Shown here: positions 6,248 through 7,845 of the stretch, piece after piece
How the letters are laid out: every line of letters begins with the position of its first letter
Position numbering within the stretch: position 1 is the stretch's first letter
Source of the DNA: Acidobacteriaceae bacterium
Lineage (GTDB): Bacteria; Acidobacteriota; Terriglobia; Terriglobales; Acidobacteriaceae
Length of the DNA stretch: 7,845 nt
Direction: 5' to 3'
NCBI GenBank assembly: GCA_003140705.1
Contig: PLKU01000002.1
Span: 474 to 8,318, forward strand
The notes under the pieces: model-generated
Told to the model about the DNA's origin: nothing
Databases searched by the model: none
The model's input: only the letters and a program-made list of their open reading frames with translations
Translations under genes and position numbers: made by a program

Positions 6248-6395
6248 GCGTTGAATCTCACATTTCAGACCTCGGGATCGCGCTCCGTCGCAAGACAAGG
6301 TCTACGCGTGTGTGCCACTCTATGTGTAACTCACAAACAAATCCGCTTCGCGCCAAACTTTGGCTCAAGCAGGTCAAGTACACGTGCAGGGTTTT

Positions 6396-6399
6396 GGAG
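6396..6399 (+). promoter_or_regulatory. Ribosome binding site that fixes the deoC start
   Basis: GGAG seven bases before ATG 6407. It decides between this start and the longer in-frame ATG at 6251, which sits only four bases past the terminator tail and would add 52 residues not typical of the family. Confidence 0.8.
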
Positions 6400-6406
6400 A
6401 TTAGTC

Positions 6407-7123
6407 ATGTCGAATTCTTATGATTACCAATCCATCGCAAAAATGATCGATCACTCGTTGCTTAATCCCTCGCTGACCACCGGGGAACTCGAAGAAGGCT
6501 GTGCCCTCGCAGTTCGATACAACACGGCAAGCGTCTGCATTATGCCCTACTATCTGGCCCGCTGCGCGGAGCTGCTCGCTGGCACCACGGTCAGGGCAAG
6601 CACAACCATTGGCTTCCCGCACGGTGGACACACGACTGCGATCAAACTCGCTGAAGCCCGGCAGGCGCTCCAGGACGGCGGACAGGAACTCGATGTAGTC
6701 ATCAACATCAGCAAGGCCCGCAGCGGAGACTGGCAATATGTCCACAACGAGCTTATTGCTCTTACGGACGCCATTCATGCCGAGGGAGCCAAGATCAAAG
6801 TGATCTTTGAGAATGCCTATCACGACGATGCCTCCAAAATCCGCTTATGCGAGATATGCGGAGACATCAGCGTAGATTGGGTCAAGACCTCGACCGGCTA
6901 CGCTCCCAGCGGGGCCACGCTCGCCGACCTTGAATTGATGTGCAAGCACTCTCCCACCTCGGTTCAAATCAAGGCGGCTGGTGGCATTCGCGATCTTGAT
7001 ACGTTACTGGCCGTTCGTGAAATCGGAGTCAGCCGCGTGGGCGCCACCCGAACCGAGACGATGCTTGAGGACTGTCGCAAGCGCCTCGGCCTTGAACCCA
7101 TCACGCAGGCCGCTCCTTCGTAG
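6407..7123 (+). CDS. deoC: Deoxyribose-phosphate aldolase
   Basis: Class I aldolase splitting 2-deoxy-D-ribose 5-phosphate into glyceraldehyde 3-phosphate and acetaldehyde in deoxynucleoside catabolism; cytosolic TIM barrel. From 6407 it has 238 residues, within the usual bacterial range (about 210-260). The Schiff-base lysine is Lys160 in DWVKTSTGYAPSGAT (157-171). The other catalytic residues are Asp96 in ELDVVINI (94-101) and Lys189 in QIKAAGGIR (187-195). GFPHGGHTTAIK (69-80) matches the family motif usually written GFPxGxxTTxxK, with Gly-His where many members have Ala-Asn. VCIMPYYL (43-50) replaces the common VCVNP. Such variants occur in a divergent DeoC branch, so related sugar phosphates cannot be excluded as substrates. 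The start has a good ribosome site. The gene stands alone between two terminators, with no deoA, deoB, deoD or deoR-like gene in the window. Confidence 0.93.
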   Translation: MSNSYDYQSIAKMIDHSLLNPSLTTGELEEGCALAVRYNTASVCIMPYYLARCAELLAGTTVRASTTIGFPHGGHTTAIKLAEARQALQDGGQELDVVINISKARSGDWQYVHNELIALTDAIHAEGAKIKVIFENAYHDDASKIRLCEICGDISVDWVKTSTGYAPSGATLADLELMCKHSPTSVQIKAAGGIRDLDTLLAVREIGVSRVGATRTETMLEDCRKRLGLEPITQAAPS

Positions 7124-7199
7124 GCCCCCGCCGGCTACTGACAATTCTTCAACCTGCAGGGTTGCGGATGCCCGACTGCCGTTCTACCGCAAACACGAA

Positions 7200-7225
7200 A
7201 AGGCCCGGCACATGTGCCGGGCCTT
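7200..7225. terminator. Bidirectional terminator between deoC and trxA
   Basis: A perfect 26-base palindrome: arms AAGGCCCGGCACA and its exact complement, centred between 7212 and 7213. As RNA it gives a GC-rich stem of about 10 pairs. On the minus strand it is followed by TTTTCG, and on the plus strand by TTCCCC, so it looks more effective for trxA than for deoC. It lies 76 bases after the deoC stop and 34 bases after the trxA stop, as expected for convergent genes. Confidence 0.85.
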
Positions 7226-7259
7226 CCCCATATAATTCCGTAAAATCTGCGAAGATCAG

Positions 7260-7592
7260 TTACGCCAAAAGGCGCTGTACCTTCTCTTCAATCACGTCCT
7301 GGGGCACAAACCCCACAATTTGATCAGCCACCTTGCCACCCTTGAAGAACAGCAAAGCCGGAATTCCCCGAATGCCGAATCGCGACGGCGCAGCGCCGTT
7401 TTGGTCCACATTCACCTTGGCAACCTTCAGTTTTCCCGCGTAAGCCAATGCCACTGCCTCCACAGAGGGTGCAATTGCCTTGCATGGACCGCACCACCCA
7501 GCCCAGAAATCGACCAGAACCGGCTGCGCGCTCTGCAGCACTTCCTGATCAAACGTCGCGTCACTTACGTCCATCACTCCCGATCCAGCCAT
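7260..7592 (-). CDS. trxA: Thioredoxin
   Basis: Small cytosolic dithiol oxidoreductase that reduces protein disulfides and is itself recycled by thioredoxin reductase. From 7592 it has 110 residues, the classic single-domain length. The redox site WCGPC is at 33-37 inside VDFWAGWCGPCK, with buried Asp28. The cis-proline is Pro78 in RGIPAL (75-80), where most thioredoxins have GIPTL. KVNVDQN (59-65) and the final GFVPQDVIEEKV helix region are typical. The frame extends upstream to 7685, and an ATG at 7613 is also in frame. However, a full AGGAGG ribosome site lies just upstream of 7592 and inside the longer versions, so the short form is preferred. There is no signal peptide. It converges with deoC across the palindrome at 7200. 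Confidence 0.95.
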   Translation of the reverse strand: MAGSGVMDVSDATFDQEVLQSAQPVLVDFWAGWCGPCKAIAPSVEAVALAYAGKLKVAKVNVDQNGAAPSRFGIRGIPALLFFKGGKVADQIVGFVPQDVIEEKVQRLLA

Positions 7593-7595
7593 GAT

Positions 7596-7602
7596 CCTCC
7601 TC
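7596..7602 (-). promoter_or_regulatory. Ribosome binding site that fixes the trxA start
   Basis: The minus strand reads GAGGAGG, with three to four bases before ATG 7592. The spacing is short, but the match is strong and rules against the longer in-frame starts at 7613 and 7685. Confidence 0.7.
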
Positions 7603-7613
7603 GCGGCTTCCAT

Positions 7614-7782
7614 ACTATTTTCAAGTGTACTGGAATCCCTGCACTCATGAGATGGTGCAACCGGTGGGAAAGTCGCAAACCACACTTCGCATCGAAATAC
7701 CTAGTTTGCGGTCGAGGTGTATTCCTAACAACCCAAATAGCCTTGCTATATGCACTTACCGTGCATTCGCACGCTGCCTCAC
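7614..7782 (-). promoter_or_regulatory. trxA upstream region with two TGCAC/GTGCA inverted repeats
   Basis: No gene is supported here; the region should carry the trxA promoter. No convincing -35/-10 pair is visible. TACACT (minus strand, complement of 7624-7629) is a fair -10, but the nearest TTGCAC is 25 bases away, too far. Two inverted repeats share the same arms: TGCAC/GTGCA at 7640-7659 (10-base gap holding the palindrome CTCATGAG) and at 7751-7765 (5-base gap). They could be sites for one regulator. Confidence 0.25.
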
Positions 7783-7822
7783 AAAATTAAAGCGCCCGGA
7801 TCCGATTAGGATCACGGGCGCT
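7783..7822 (-). terminator. Rho-independent terminator of a minus-strand gene beyond the right edge
   Basis: AGCGCCCG (7791-7798) pairs with CGGGCGCT (7815-7822). GATCC (7799-7803) pairs with GGATC (7809-7813), leaving one bulged base and a five-base loop. Read on the minus strand the stem is followed by TTAATTTT (complement of 7783-7790), a good U-tract. Nothing comparable follows on the plus strand. It therefore ends a transcript arriving from the right, upstream of trxA. Confidence 0.8.
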
Positions 7823-7845
7823 AGAGCAGCCCTCCCCCAGAACTG

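Noticed and set aside
6251..6406. N-terminal extension of deoC from ATG 6251
   Set aside because: It begins immediately after the terminator tail, has no ribosome site, and adds 52 residues not typical of DeoC. ATG 6407 has GGAG at seven bases.
1..7123. A single pathway joining mmsA, tpiA and deoC
   Set aside because: DeoC and TIM both handle glyceraldehyde 3-phosphate, but the genes are on different strands, separated by terminators and unrelated genes, and MMSDH does not use the DeoC products. Adjacency alone does not support a pathway.
7593..7685. N-terminal extension of thioredoxin from 7685 or 7613
   Set aside because: The AGGAGG ribosome site lies within the extension, just before ATG 7592, and the short form gives the standard thioredoxin length. 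The extension is not a signal peptide.
1..7845. CRISPR arrays, tRNA/rRNA genes, insertion sequences, phage or defence genes
   Set aside because: I looked for evenly spaced direct repeats, tRNA-like cloverleaf segments, transposase or integrase motifs and terminal inverted repeats, and found none. The window appears to be core chromosome plus one exported protein pair.

Overview
The window reads as an ordinary stretch of a bacterial chromosome of moderately high G+C. It holds seven protein genes, one of them cut by the left edge. I see no mobile element, CRISPR array, tRNA or rRNA. The two secreted proteins in the middle resemble poorly described exported proteins that I associate with Acidobacteriota (class Terriglobia): one with a Gly/Tyr/Trp-rich core and both with a short C-terminal BamE-like module. 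The phosphatase and triosephosphate isomerase are compatible with that placement. The assignment comes from recognition, not from a search, and is tentative.

Left third, minus strand: a CoA-acylating methylmalonate-semialdehyde dehydrogenase lacking its C-terminus (1-1310), preceded on the same strand by a complete triosephosphate isomerase gene (1516-2268). The 205 bases between them are rich in self-complementary sequence. A divergent intergenic region (2269-2495) then leads into a plus-strand PP2C-type Ser/Thr phosphatase (best start 2496, end 3230).

Middle, plus strand: a candidate sigma70-like promoter with an inverted repeat placed across its spacer (3381-3409) precedes two genes only 53 bases apart (3458-4339 and 4393-6171). 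Both encode Sec-exported proteins with unrelated N-terminal parts. Both end in a Pro/Ala-rich linker followed by the same roughly 47-residue module, 25 of 47 positions identical by hand count. A strong intrinsic terminator (6202-6247) closes this unit. These two proteins are the least described part of the window and the most interesting.

Right third: deoxyribose-phosphate aldolase on the plus strand (6407-7123) converges on a thioredoxin on the minus strand (7260-7592). A perfect 26-base palindrome between them can act as a terminator for both. At the right edge a hairpin followed by a U-rich tract on the minus strand (7783-7822) indicates that another minus-strand transcript enters from outside the window.

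Functionally the window mixes central metabolism (deoxyribose phosphate to glyceraldehyde 3-phosphate, its interconversion with dihydroxyacetone phosphate, and semialdehyde oxidation to an acyl-CoA), signalling (PP2C), redox housekeeping (thioredoxin) and an envelope or secreted protein pair. Apart from the pair, the genes look like separate transcription units, not one pathway.
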